Of a stretch of DNA of 64,000 nucleotides, positions 36,202 to 46,200 are shown piece by piece; within the stretch, counting starts at the first letter, position 1; each line of letters opens with the position of its first letter. Source of the stretch: Phormidium tanganyikae FI6-MK23 (GTDB taxonomy: Bacteria > Cyanobacteriota > Cyanobacteriia > Leptolyngbyales > Leptolyngbyaceae); NCBI GenBank assembly GCA_019359175.1, contig JAHHHU010000008.1, forward strand, positions 62,001 through 126,000, given 5' to 3'. A program made the position numbers and the translations under genes. A model generated the notes under the pieces. The model searched no databases and was not told the DNA's origin. It saw only the letters and a list, made by a program, of their open reading frames with translations.

Positions 36202-37146
36202 CTAATTCTGTTTCAGTGTTTCCTTGCGTTGCGATGAGAACCAAGATCGACCAAACAACGATTTGAAATAGAGACTGCCAACAGTGGTAAGAAAGACGAG
36301 ATAAGCGATCGCTTGAACCAGATACAAACGATCGGTATATCCAAATAATGCACTCAGGATCGAACCTGGGAATCGATCGGCTGGCATCACTTTACTCAAG
36401 TTCCACACCATGCCACCGAGAACACAATCTCGGTCTTGAGGCTTGGCGAATCGCTCATAGAAGAAACAGAGAGAAGCTGATTTGCGATCGACTTGTGACA
36501 GTGCGTTCATTCCTGCATCAAAATGACCTAATGCTGTCACAACCAAGCCAGACACAATTAGTAAAAGTAAAACACCCATCACCATGAAAAACTTGCGGAT
36601 ATCGAGGCGAATTCCCCATCGGAATAACAATGCTCCGATCCCCGCTGCAACTCCGATTCCACCCAACGCGCCCAAGGTCGGGATCAAACCCTGCTGAAAC
36701 TTTCCAGCAATGAACAACACCGTTTCAAATCCCTCTCGCATCACAGCAAAAAAGACCAATCCGAAGATTCCCCAACCTGCTTGAGCATCTTGTTTTAGAG
36801 CAGATCCGATCGCACCTTCAACATCGTGTTTAAGCGATCGAGCATTGCGCGTCATCCAAATCAGCATCCAACTCAAACACGCGATCGCTAACACACTAAA
36901 TGAGGCTTCTAAAAATTGCTCAACGGAAACACCCGCTGTTCCTGCCTGCTGCACAATCCAGCCAAACAATACGCCAATCATTCCACTCGCAGCAAGTCCT
37001 ACTCCGACACCTCCCCAAACCCAACCCCTCAGATTGCGCCGATTCGCTTTGTTCAAGTATGCCAACACAATCCCAACGACTAAAGCAGCTTCAACCCCTT
37101 CGCGCAGGGTGATCACAAAAGTAGGAATTGCAGAACTGAGATCCAT
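36202..37146 (-). CDS. FTR1 family iron permease
   Basis: A 314-residue permease with seven or so membrane helices. It has both REGxE iron-handling motifs: REGVE at residues 15-19 and REGFE at 137-141. FTR1/EfeU proteins move iron produced by ferroxidation. ATG at 37146 (MDLSSAIPTFVITLREG) follows GGAG at a good distance and is preferred to the ATG at 37173, which lacks a ribosome site. It is the last gene of the run multicopper oxidase, lipoprotein, permease; the gap to the lipoprotein gene is 76 bases. Confidence 0.92.
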   Translation of the reverse strand: MDLSSAIPTFVITLREGVEAALVVGIVLAYLNKANRRNLRGWVWGGVGVGLAASGMIGVLFGWIVQQAGTAGVSVEQFLEASFSVLAIACLSWMLIWMTRNARSLKHDVEGAIGSALKQDAQAGWGIFGLVFFAVMREGFETVLFIAGKFQQGLIPTLGALGGIGVAAGIGALLFRWGIRLDIRKFFMVMGVLLLLIVSGLVVTALGHFDAGMNALSQVDRKSASLCFFYERFAKPQDRDCVLGGMVWNLSKVMPADRFPGSILSALFGYTDRLYLVQAIAYLVFLTTVGSLYFKSLFGRSWFSSQRKETLKQN

Positions 37147-37222
37147 GATTGACTCCAACATTGCATCGAACATTCAAAAAGGCAGATCAAGCTTGATCTG
37201 CCTCCTAACAATTGACTTGATT

Positions 37223-38242
37223 CTAAGAGGCTTTTGCAACCTTTTGGGTACTGCTCTCGATATCTTTGATTAGCGTCGAAACTTGATCGCTGGTTTTCAC
37301 AAGTGTTGCAGGGGGAGTCACAGTCGCCCAGGTTTTGGTCAATTCAGCCATTTTCGTTTCGATCATCTTATGTGCTTCAGGCTGAGATTTGAGCATCGTA
37401 GCAGAGATGCTTTTGTAGAGTTCATTCGCGTATAGTATAAATCCGCGTGAATCCTGGTACTCAATGACTTGAGAGATTTTGTTATCCGCGATCGCTGCTC
37501 CGTACTCTGAGTTTGCCGTATCTAACAATCCATTGATTACTTGCAGCACAAAGCTTGGAGATTGGCGTTGAGCTTCAGGTAAAGCCGCGATCGCAGTTTC
37601 GACCGATTGCATTGAAGTCTTATACCCAGTACTGACTTTCTCTGCATTCTTCGCACCCGCTTTCACTTCGTCTTGCAGTGCAACCAAGGGATCTTTGAAT
37701 GCAGGGACTTTGCGTTCATTCAGTTGCTCTTCGACATCAGCATAAATTTCTTCAACTGGATGCCCGATGTGAGGTTCTGCTTGATCCGGTTTCTGAAGAT
37801 CTAACAGTTCTTTTGCAACATACAGATGCCCTTTCATCAAGCCGAGCTTTGTCATGTAATCGATATCTTTGGCTTCGCCTTCGAGCTTAATATCTTCGAT
37901 CGTCACCATTTCTTTGATCTGATCGAACTGTTGCTGATTGACCACATTCTTTGAAACCAACTCTTCAGTCTTGCCATAAGGGCGGCTTCCCTGAATCTTA
38001 TTCGACAGTGCTGGAATTCCTAACTTTGCCTCTAGCTTGTCTAGCTCGGACAGAATTGCACTATTAATGTTGATCTTTCTACCACTATGCGACATTTGAC
38101 CCATTGATGAATTGGTCGCTGATGAGTTGGTTGTTGGAGCAGGGGAACTGGAATTGTTTGCGGTCTGAGAACTACACGAAATCAGGACACTCAAGCCCAA
38201 GGCGCAAAGAAAACAGGCAAAGAATTTAAACTTGATAGACAT
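37223..38242 (-). CDS. HHH-domain lipoprotein of the iron-uptake operon
   Basis: A 339-residue lipoprotein: signal peptide with lipobox LISC (Cys 23), a Ser/Asn/Thr linker (~residues 24-50), then a ComEA-like helix-hairpin-helix motif (KININSAILSELDKLEAKLGI) and a long helical part with GHPVEEIY, an HxxE motif (His 161, Glu 164) as in imelysin/EfeO proteins. EfeO-type proteins bind periplasmic iron or copper. The joining of an HHH module to an EfeO-like region is unusual. It lies between the oxidase and FTR1 genes. ATG at 38242 gives the lipoprotein signal. Confidence 0.72.
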   Translation of the reverse strand: MSIKFKFFACFLCALGLSVLISCSSQTANNSSSPAPTTNSSATNSSMGQMSHSGRKININSAILSELDKLEAKLGIPALSNKIQGSRPYGKTEELVSKNVVNQQQFDQIKEMVTIEDIKLEGEAKDIDYMTKLGLMKGHLYVAKELLDLQKPDQAEPHIGHPVEEIYADVEEQLNERKVPAFKDPLVALQDEVKAGAKNAEKVSTGYKTSMQSVETAIAALPEAQRQSPSFVLQVINGLLDTANSEYGAAIADNKISQVIEYQDSRGFILYANELYKSISATMLKSQPEAHKMIETKMAELTKTWATVTPPATLVKTSDQVSTLIKDIESSTQKVAKAS

Positions 38243-38368
38243 GATTCGAGGTTCCAGAAATTGCAAAGAGAAAATCTTGTTGTTGAAAAACTTTCTACTT
38301 AAGTGGTGACATCGCTCATTGTGTGGCTTAATCAGAGTTTCTGTCAATAAGCAGCTTGTTAAGTTCAA

Positions 38369-39367
38369 CTAAGCTGTCGGATTTGGAATCACATTAAACA
38401 CGCCCATACAACCCGCTTCAGCAATATAGTCTTGGTGCGGATGGAACATAAATTTCCCAGTGTGATGAAAACTGAACTCTAAGATATGGCGTTCGGCTGT
38501 TCCCATCGTGATCACGTCAGTTTCTTCACTTGGCTCCAAAGTTCGCCCAGTGCGGTAAACGCGAAACATATTGGCATGAAGATGAAACGTTGCAACCGGA
38601 TCAAATTCGATGATGTTCAGCACATATAGCCGAATCAATTGATCTTGCTGGATTGGAATCGGATTCTTCATGTAGTAATCAGGCAATCCGTTGAACGCAT
38701 AGAGTTCATTTTTACGATCGTCATTCACGTCATACCCTGCCATGATCAAGACCATTTCATCCGCAGGAGGTCGCGGCGTTGGCGGATCAATAATGAACAT
38801 CCCATACAAGCCTTTCCCAACATGGCGCGTAACTGGCTCAATATGACAGTGGTAAAGATGCACTCCATAAGGCTCTGCATCAAATTCGTAAATCTCTACA
38901 GCCTTATGTTTTACAGGCTTCACGCCATCCATGTCTGCGGGATGCACGCCATGAAAGTGCAGCGAGTGAGAATGTCCAGCCTTGTTGTAGAAAATGACGC
39001 GAATACGATCTCCTTGTGTTGCACGAAATGTAGGCCCAGGAACACGCCCGTTGAGATTCCAAGTCACAAAAGAAGTCGACCCATTTAATTGCAGTGGAGA
39101 AGTTCGCGCTTCAACCCGAAATTCCCGCACAGTGCGACCATCTTCCTGGGTCACCGTTCCGTAATCAAAGTCACGCAAGACTGCTAACGGATTTGCGGCA
39201 TCTTTCGTTTGTGGAATGTCGATCGGTGGAATGACAACTTTTTGATCGCGTCGATTTTGAATCAGATTTAGCCCCAAGACTGATCCGGCTAATCCCGTTC
39301 CTGATAGCAGTCCAAGTTGGATCAACTGCCGTCGGCTTAGGGTTTTGAAACGGTTGAAAGTTGACAT
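38369..39367 (-). CDS. Two-domain multicopper oxidase (likely ferroxidase)
   Basis: A 332-residue exported copper protein with an RR-type (Tat) signal (LSRRQLIQLGLLSGTGLAGSVLG). Copper ligands include HSHSLHFHGV, the HCHIEPVTRHVGKGLYGMF cluster in the first cupredoxin domain, FHLHANMF, and HPHQDYIAEAGCMG near the C-terminus. Next to an FTR1 permease it most likely oxidises Fe(II) before uptake, as Fet3 does with Ftr1. ATG at 39367 is preferred to a frame opening 15 bases earlier. It is first in the operon, with a Fur-like palindrome upstream. Confidence 0.85.
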   Translation of the reverse strand: MSTFNRFKTLSRRQLIQLGLLSGTGLAGSVLGLNLIQNRRDQKVVIPPIDIPQTKDAANPLAVLRDFDYGTVTQEDGRTVREFRVEARTSPLQLNGSTSFVTWNLNGRVPGPTFRATQGDRIRVIFYNKAGHSHSLHFHGVHPADMDGVKPVKHKAVEIYEFDAEPYGVHLYHCHIEPVTRHVGKGLYGMFIIDPPTPRPPADEMVLIMAGYDVNDDRKNELYAFNGLPDYYMKNPIPIQQDQLIRLYVLNIIEFDPVATFHLHANMFRVYRTGRTLEPSEETDVITMGTAERHILEFSFHHTGKFMFHPHQDYIAEAGCMGVFNVIPNPTA

Positions 39368-39441
39368 CACGCACTCTAACAATTGTGTCAGACGGATCGA
39401 GCCTTAAGATTATCAATTATTTTGCAGTTTAGGGCAAGCAT

Positions 39442-39460
39442 ATTGGTAATTGTTCTCAAT
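39442..39460. promoter_or_regulatory. Fur-box-like imperfect palindrome
   Basis: ATTGGTAATTGTTCTCAAT pairs at six of nine positions and resembles a Fur box. It lies ~75 bases upstream of the iron-uptake oxidase gene, consistent with iron repression. No expression data are available. Confidence 0.35.
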
Positions 39461-39502
39461 ACAATGTCAACAAGAGCAAGTCTGAATGAATGTGCGGGAG
39501 CT

Positions 39503-39763
39503 TTATGAGCCTTTTTGGTTCTGCGATCGAAATCGTCCTTCAAGAAAATCGCGCTGTTTCAAATGCTTCGTTTTGCGTCCGCTGACTCGTTCGCGCCACA
39601 TTTTGAAGCTCAATCCTTTCATTTCCCGCCGCATCAATGCGATCGTTTGTTTTTCATCGAGTCCAAATTGCAGTTCGATCGCTTCAAAGGGAGTGCGATC
39701 CTCCCATGCCATTTCGAGAATTCTATCGATCGTTTCACTGTCTAATTCTAGCTGTCTCTTCAT
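39503..39763 (-). CDS. TIGR03643 family small protein
   Basis: An 86-residue basic protein. ETIDRILEMAWEDRTPFEAIELQFGLDEKQTIALMRREM and the C-terminal WRERVSGRKTKH are the TIGR03643 signature. The helical start suggests a small HTH-like fold, but the function is unknown. ATG at 39763 (MKRQLELDSE) is chosen; an in-frame ATG at 39778 is also possible. It lies upstream of and on the same strand as the iron operon. Confidence 0.82.
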   Translation of the reverse strand: MKRQLELDSETIDRILEMAWEDRTPFEAIELQFGLDEKQTIALMRREMKGLSFKMWRERVSGRKTKHLKQRDFLEGRFRSQNQKGS

Positions 39764-40131
39764 GCCCAAGCCATTCATCAAAACGCTGCTTTATTTAGTT
39801 TAATTCTGTCTGGGCTTTTGTGTCGATTTTACTGAGTTAGATACCCGTATTGACATTCTGGAAATTGAGTAAATTTGCGAATTTATATACAGTGGCAGTA
39901 CTTAGAGGTTTTTTCATACGAAAAATAAAAACCGGAATTTCGGTAAAAATGCGACGTAATCAATTCACGATCGACATGGCAGCATACTAGGGGCTCTGTT
40001 ACTTAAGTGAATTTCAGTAAGTAATTTGCCGACGAGTGAAAAGGTGTTGGGAGTCCAGCATCAAGTTTCTCTTGCTCAAATCGGAACGCCTGTTGCCAAA
40101 ACTGTTGTCGTGTATAAAAAGTGTTCTGCTG
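39764..40131. other. Intergenic region, no gene seen
   Basis: About 370 A/T-rich bases upstream of the large exported-protein gene. TTGACA at 39850 is a possible -35 but lacks a well-spaced -10. An inverted TTACTTA/TAAGTAA lies at 39999-40024. A GTG at 40036 could extend the next gene upstream. Confidence 0.45.
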
Positions 40132-42888
40132 ATGGTGTCACAGCGTTATAGTTTCATTTTCCTAGTGGTCAGTTGCTTGATCAATCTTGTCTATCTGGAG
40201 AGTGCCCAAGCAGATCAGATTTCGACCCTTCAGACTGCTGCAACAGTTCGATTGTTGAACAATACCGTTTCAACTCCGGCAGCGAGTGCGATCGCTCAAA
40301 ATGTGACCCCGGCACCCAATCAGATCGTCGTTCCCCAGCCGCCAGATTCAAAGCTGCCTGAAATCACGATTCCTGATTCTATCCTGCCCCAACCCGTAAC
40401 ACCGCCAACGCCTGCGGTTGAAGATCCTGCGGTTAGCCGCAAAATTCTCAATGCACTCATGCTGAATGCTCTGAAAAATAGCGCGGCTCGTTATCCTTGG
40501 TTTGTCAATCCGACAAATTCGGTCGCCGCATCCTCAGTTCCTTTCGACCCTAATCAAAAGCAAGACTACTCCACCTTAGATGTCCGCGCTCGTGGGAACC
40601 AGGTGATTGTTCGGAACTTCAACTATTCATCGTTTCGGAAGGACGAGCAATTTTACTGGGTACTCCCTGGGAACCGAGTCGTGGTTGAAACCCAAGGCTG
40701 GCAATTTGGCATTCGCTATCACGGCCAAACGAGACAGACACGGGTTGAACGAAAAATTCAACAGACTCAAGGACTTTGGGGACTGCAAACGGCTTGGACG
40801 ATTCCTCAGCCCTTCAAAGATTTAGTCGGTGACATTGATCCGAAAACCTTGACGATTCGATCGATCTCGGGTGAAGTGGTCAATCCGGTCGGTACTCCCA
40901 CCGGGCGAGTCGTGCTCAATACTGGAGTGAATGATACGAATGCGATTCGGATTCCCACCGCAACGCTGAAGTTGGGAACGGGTTCTACGTTTAGTGGAAC
41001 GGGTGGAAGCGCGCTCTTTCAATTCCTTGATGCCAAGAATACACCGTTGATTTTACAAGGGTTTCCAACGAGCAATTTGCAATCGTTACTTCAGGGAGAG
41101 GGATTGTTTGTCGGAGCAAAAATCCCAAAAACGGCATTGGCTCAAGCGGGTATCGTTTGGGGTAATCCGACTATGGGAACGGGTACGATCGCTGCTCCGC
41201 CTATTTCTTCGCTGCCTGGAATTAAGATTGGTCAACTCGGCAAGTTCGACAACTTAGATTTGCTGAATGTTTTGGTCAATTCTAGTCTGAGCCAGCCGGA
41301 GCGAGATTTTCATTATCTAAACTCTTTGTATTGGGTATCTCTTGGAGAAAGAGCGCCGAAGATAGTCCAAGAAAGCATCAGTGTTGAAAATAACGACTGG
41401 CATCAGATTTCGCTGAGTTTGCCGCATAGTCGAAGCTTGTTGCAGTACGATTCGACGGAAGCGAAAGCAACGTACTCTAATGTGTTTTCAAATCCGGGAG
41501 CCGCAATTTCTTTTTCGTTTGAAAAGGGGAAACTCAATGATTTACAGACGTTTAATGCAACGTTTGCGTTGTTGATGGGGGGACTGTTTAAGTTTGTTGA
41601 GCTTCCGGCTTTAGACCAAAGTTTGCAAGAAGCTGGAGCGCGGTTTAAGAAACAAGAACAGTTCGCCAATTTGGAGACGAAAGCAACTTCAGAACAACGT
41701 AGACAGATTAACCAACGCTTGAATCGAAGCTTGTTTTTTGCAAATCGGCTGAGTGGGTTGCAGGAAACCTCTGGATCGGTCACGTTTCCCAGTACGGTCA
41801 CACCCGATCGAGCAAGTGTATTTCAGATTCGCAGCGGGATGACTCAACGGCTGGTGAGATTTATTCAAGCAGAACAAACCTGGACTGAAGGTGATACGGT
41901 CTTTTCTCGGTTGAGATTGTCGAATGAGAATTTTGGGCCGTTGACTTTTCTGGGTACCCCGATTCCGGCGACTGAGACTTCTCTAGAACCGAGTAATCGA
42001 TCGTTTGCGACTCAAGTGGTTCTGGATGCTCCGGATGGTCAACGGTTTTTCCAGGAATTTAACTCTCAAGACTTGACGACCTCTGACTTCACGACTGTGC
42101 CAACGGCAATTCGATCGTTTGATATGGCATTCGATCTGATTGAGCTAAAGCAAACTGGACGACAAATCACGCGGATTAATCGCTTTGATGGTTATCTCTT
42201 TTTGCCTACGGTCGAGGCTTTGTGGTCAGGTTCTCACGGAAAGTGGAACTATACGGTAAATTCTGGGCTTTGGCTAAACTTCAACGGAAATGCTGCGTTT
42301 GAGGTTTCGACAAACAATCGTGGCACCCCGGAACCAACGGTTGGGATGTATCTGAATGGGTTGGTGAATCATATTGATACACGGGTGCGGCGCGGTAAAG
42401 ACGGAAAGCCACGATCGCTGATCACGATGTCTCCTGCATTGCGGTTTTCTTGGAATACTGCCGCAAATCCTTCTAATCCTGGCTATATCAACTTGAGCTA
42501 TCTCTATTCTGAGCAGTCTCCACGGTTTAGCTATTCGCTGACTCCGGGTGTATTTGTCACGAATGATAATGCTCGCGTTCAATCGATCGCGTTTCTTCAG
42601 GGGCAGTTTGAATTGCCGCGTGGCTTTGCGTTCAACAGTTCGTTGGAGTGGGGAGAGAATTTCTACTACTCGATCGAGGCTTCGCAGAAGGTCGATCCGT
42701 TCTGGACAGTTGGAAGCTATGTACAGAACTATCGATCGGATTCGAGTTGGGTGGGTCGGCTGTCGGATATGTCTTACGGAATCTTAATTCGACACCAACC
42801 CTTGAGCCGAGCCGCGTCTTGGGAAACCAAGTTGGGAATGAGCGGCAATCAGTTTGAGGTTCGAGTTGAAGGAAGCTTTCAATTTTAA
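40132..42888 (+). CDS. Large exported protein, probable outer-membrane beta-barrel
   Basis: A 918-residue exported protein not assigned to a family. The signal peptide is MVSQRYSFIFLVVSCLINL to ESAQA. A Pro-rich linker (residues ~45-95) precedes beta-rich sequence. The C-terminal ~350 residues alternate hydrophobic and polar residues (NYTVNSGLWLNFNGNAAFEVS, YINLSYLYSEQSPRFSYSL) and the protein ends VRVEGSFQF, a terminal phenylalanine typical of outer-membrane barrels. ATG at 40132 gives a clean signal peptide; GTG at 40036 would add 32 residues in front. It precedes the DUF4347 surface-protein gene with a palindromic element between them. Confidence 0.65.
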   Translation: MVSQRYSFIFLVVSCLINLVYLESAQADQISTLQTAATVRLLNNTVSTPAASAIAQNVTPAPNQIVVPQPPDSKLPEITIPDSILPQPVTPPTPAVEDPAVSRKILNALMLNALKNSAARYPWFVNPTNSVAASSVPFDPNQKQDYSTLDVRARGNQVIVRNFNYSSFRKDEQFYWVLPGNRVVVETQGWQFGIRYHGQTRQTRVERKIQQTQGLWGLQTAWTIPQPFKDLVGDIDPKTLTIRSISGEVVNPVGTPTGRVVLNTGVNDTNAIRIPTATLKLGTGSTFSGTGGSALFQFLDAKNTPLILQGFPTSNLQSLLQGEGLFVGAKIPKTALAQAGIVWGNPTMGTGTIAAPPISSLPGIKIGQLGKFDNLDLLNVLVNSSLSQPERDFHYLNSLYWVSLGERAPKIVQESISVENNDWHQISLSLPHSRSLLQYDSTEAKATYSNVFSNPGAAISFSFEKGKLNDLQTFNATFALLMGGLFKFVELPALDQSLQEAGARFKKQEQFANLETKATSEQRRQINQRLNRSLFFANRLSGLQETSGSVTFPSTVTPDRASVFQIRSGMTQRLVRFIQAEQTWTEGDTVFSRLRLSNENFGPLTFLGTPIPATETSLEPSNRSFATQVVLDAPDGQRFFQEFNSQDLTTSDFTTVPTAIRSFDMAFDLIELKQTGRQITRINRFDGYLFLPTVEALWSGSHGKWNYTVNSGLWLNFNGNAAFEVSTNNRGTPEPTVGMYLNGLVNHIDTRVRRGKDGKPRSLITMSPALRFSWNTAANPSNPGYINLSYLYSEQSPRFSYSLTPGVFVTNDNARVQSIAFLQGQFELPRGFAFNSSLEWGENFYYSIEASQKVDPFWTVGSYVQNYRSDSSWVGRLSDMSYGILIRHQPLSRAASWETKLGMSGNQFEVRVEGSFQF

Positions 42889-42907
42889 CGCTAGTTCGAT
42901 AAGCCTT

Positions 42908-43036
42908 TTCGCTTCGTTTCGGTGAGCTTCTGCCCCCTAAATCCCCCATTCTGGGGGACTTCAAGACAAGAATCCGGCTCAAAGTCCCCCAGAATGGGGG
43001 ATTTAGGGGGCTTCCCGGATTCACAAACGAAGCGAA
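42908..43036. repeat. Palindromic MITE-like element, copy 1
   Basis: Inner arms of 30 bp (42932-42961 and 42982-43011) are perfect and begin GCCCCCTAAATCCCCCATTC. Outer arms TTCGCTTCGTTT (42908-42919) and AAACGAAGCGAA (43025-43036) enclose them. A related copy is at 47556. No gene lies inside. This is a nested inverted repeat of the non-autonomous transposon type common in cyanobacteria. Confidence 0.82.
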
Positions 43037-43205
43037 TTACTTCTGCCAACCTCACACAATTTTAACAATGCTCTGAGCCTCAGCGATCGCACTGAACGAT
43101 TTCTTAAGTACAACAATTCTTCAGAGATTTTGCGCGATCGCAACTAAGGCTTTCAGGGATGACTATCTACAGGCGAATTGTCCATTTATTCAAAGTGCTG
43201 TCCCT

Positions 43206-46200
43206 ATGTCCCTCGCTGAATCTTTCTTTAACTCCGATCGCTCACTCCTTGCTGCTTCAGAAATAAAGCATTCTGCATTTGTCGATCGACTTTCGGAGTC
43301 GCCTGCTCGATCGATCCGTTCTGCTGCGACTGCGATCGTATTTATTGATGCGAATGTCAGCAATGCGGCAACGCTCATGGCGGGAGTTCAGCCTGGGACA
43401 GAAGTGCATTTACTCGATCGGGGAAATGCGATCGAGCAAATCACCCAGACGCTTTTAGGACGGAACAACATTGCCAGTTTGCATATTGTGTCTCACGGGC
43501 AATCGGGCGGGGTGCTATTGGGCGAAACGTGGCTGGGCGCAGAGAACCTCGATCGCTATGCTGATCAACTGCGATCGTGGGGAGGCTCACTCACCGAGTC
43601 AGCAGATATTCTCCTCTACGGTTGTGATGTGGCAGAAGGCGAACGGGGTCGAAGCTTTGTTGATAGCTTCAGCCAATTGACAGGAGCAGAGGTCGCCGCT
43701 TCAGATGACTTGACTGGAAAAGGAGGCGATTGGATGCTTGAAGTGCAGACCGGAGCGATCGAGACAACTTCTCCATTTCAGACCAGTACCTTAGCCGCTT
43801 ACGACGATGCTCTTAATGTCATTATTAACGAGTGGTCACAGGGAAGTAGCGGCAATAAGGAGTGGGTGGAACTCCTTGTCACAGCTCCTACGGATCTGCG
43901 CGGTTGGACTTTGGCTGATGAAACTCCAGGTAACACCTACACCACCTTCAGCAATAGCTTACTCTGGCAGAATGTAGCCGCAGGAACTTTGATTGTCATT
44001 TACAATGGCGGAGATCGAGACACCGCACCCTTTCCAACGACTGATGACACCGATTTCAGCGATGGCAACTTTCAGATAGTAGCCGCTCACACCAATTTAA
44101 CTCTGTTTACTACACCTACGAGTTGGAGTGGCTTTAATAACACTGACATAAATGATAATCCGATTCTACGCAATGCAGCAAATACGATCGTTCACGATTG
44201 GGATCAGAGCAACAATGCTGCATTTACAGCAGTGCGACCTGGAGGGACTCAATCCATTTTTTACACAGGAAATACAGTCGCAGGAGTCACGACTTCAGGA
44301 AACTACTCGCAAACTTCAGCAGGTAGCGCAACACCAGGCATCGGTAGCGGTGGTGCTAACACAACTTGGATTAACAGTCTGCGAACGACAGTGCCAACAG
44401 TCGCTCTATCTTCTCCCACTGCAACGGCAACTGAAACAGGTGCAAATGGTACTTACAGAATCGCCCGCACTGGTGGCACGACTCCATCTCTAACCGTAAA
44501 GTTGACTCTCAACAGCAGCAGCACTGTCAACAGCACGACTCCGACGATCGTAGGTAACGTCCTCACTACACCAGACTACACGCTAACGGGTGGTACAGGC
44601 ATTACGCTAAATAGCCTGGTCGGCAACGAACTCACCGTGACACTAGCGGCTGGAACTAGCACCGCTGACCTCACCTTTGCTGCAATTAATGACATTCAAG
44701 CTGAAGCATCTGAATTTTTGCGGTTTGACTTGGTGAATACAGCCGATTATGACCCTGACAGCACAAACAACACTGCTACAGCCACGATCGCTCAAAATGA
44801 TTTCGTCGTCATCAACACCACCGATAACGGCGAAGGCTCCTTGCGTCAGGCAATTCTGAATGCAAATGCGATCGCGGGGACTGACACCATTACCTTCGCA
44901 GGCAGCACCTTCACCAATGCCACACCCGACACCATTACCCTCACAACGGGTCAACTCGCGATCGCTAGCGACCTTACAATTACGGGTACAGGAGCAAACC
45001 TACTCACCCTTAGTGGCAACAATGCCTCCCGCGTGTTCAGCATCAGTAGTGGCAATGTCAACCTGAGTGGAATGACGATCGCAAATGGAAATGCGGGCAG
45101 TGGAACAACCTTTGGCGGCGGTATTTCTTTTCAAGGAGGAGGCACACTTAATCTCAGTAATAGTGTCATTCGTAACAATATTACTGGTAGTGGCGGCGGC
45201 GGTTTATACGTCTCGCGCAGCAGCATTGTAGTGACCAATACAATCATTCAAGATAATACGAGCGGCAATCAGGCAGGCGGAATCAACAATGAAGAAGGCT
45301 CTCTGACCCTGATCAATAGCACGGTGAGCGGCAATACTGCTAACGGTTTTGGCGCGGCTGGAGGCATCCTCAATATCTCCTTCACAGCCGGAAGAGTTGC
45401 GACTCTCAATGTGAACAACAGCACGTTCAGTGGCAATAATGGTAGCAGCGCTGGTGGTGGTGCTATTACTAACTATATTGTTGCAGGTGATGCGATCACC
45501 ACAGTCACTAACAGTACTCTCAGCGGCAATAGAACTGCGGGTAATGGTGGAGCGATCTGGAATCAGGGCGGGACGTTCAACTTGAATAACGTTACCGTTA
45601 CCAACAATCGTGCGGATAGTGACAACAATGGTGTGGGCGATGGCGGCGGCATCCTTCGCGAGGGCGGTACAGTTACCATTAGAAACACCATCATTGCAGG
45701 CAACATAGATGGAACAAACGGCACTGTCAATCCGGATGTTTCTGGCACCTTTACTGATAGCGGTAATAACCTAATTGGTAATACCACTGGCAGCACCAGT
45801 TTTACGACCAGTACTTTGGTAGGCACTGCCGCCGCCCCTATCAATCCGCTCCTGGCTCCCCTCGCCAACAATGGCGGCTCCACCCAAACCCATTCACTAC
45901 TCCCTGGTAGCCCTGCTATCAACAGGGGCACCAGTACAGGCGCACCTACCCAAGATCAACGCGGCATCATCCGAACTGGAGCGATCGACATCGGCGCACT
46001 GGAATTGCAGAATGTCGCCCCAGTCATCACACTGCCTTCTGGCACAGTCAACTACATCGAAAACGCAACCCCACTTCTTCTTGACCCCACCGCCATCATC
46101 ACCGATGCCGACAATCCGCCCAACTTCAACACCGGAGTTCTGACCGTCAGCTTCTCCGCTAACGTCTCCGCAGACGATCGACTCGCAATCCAGAATCAAG

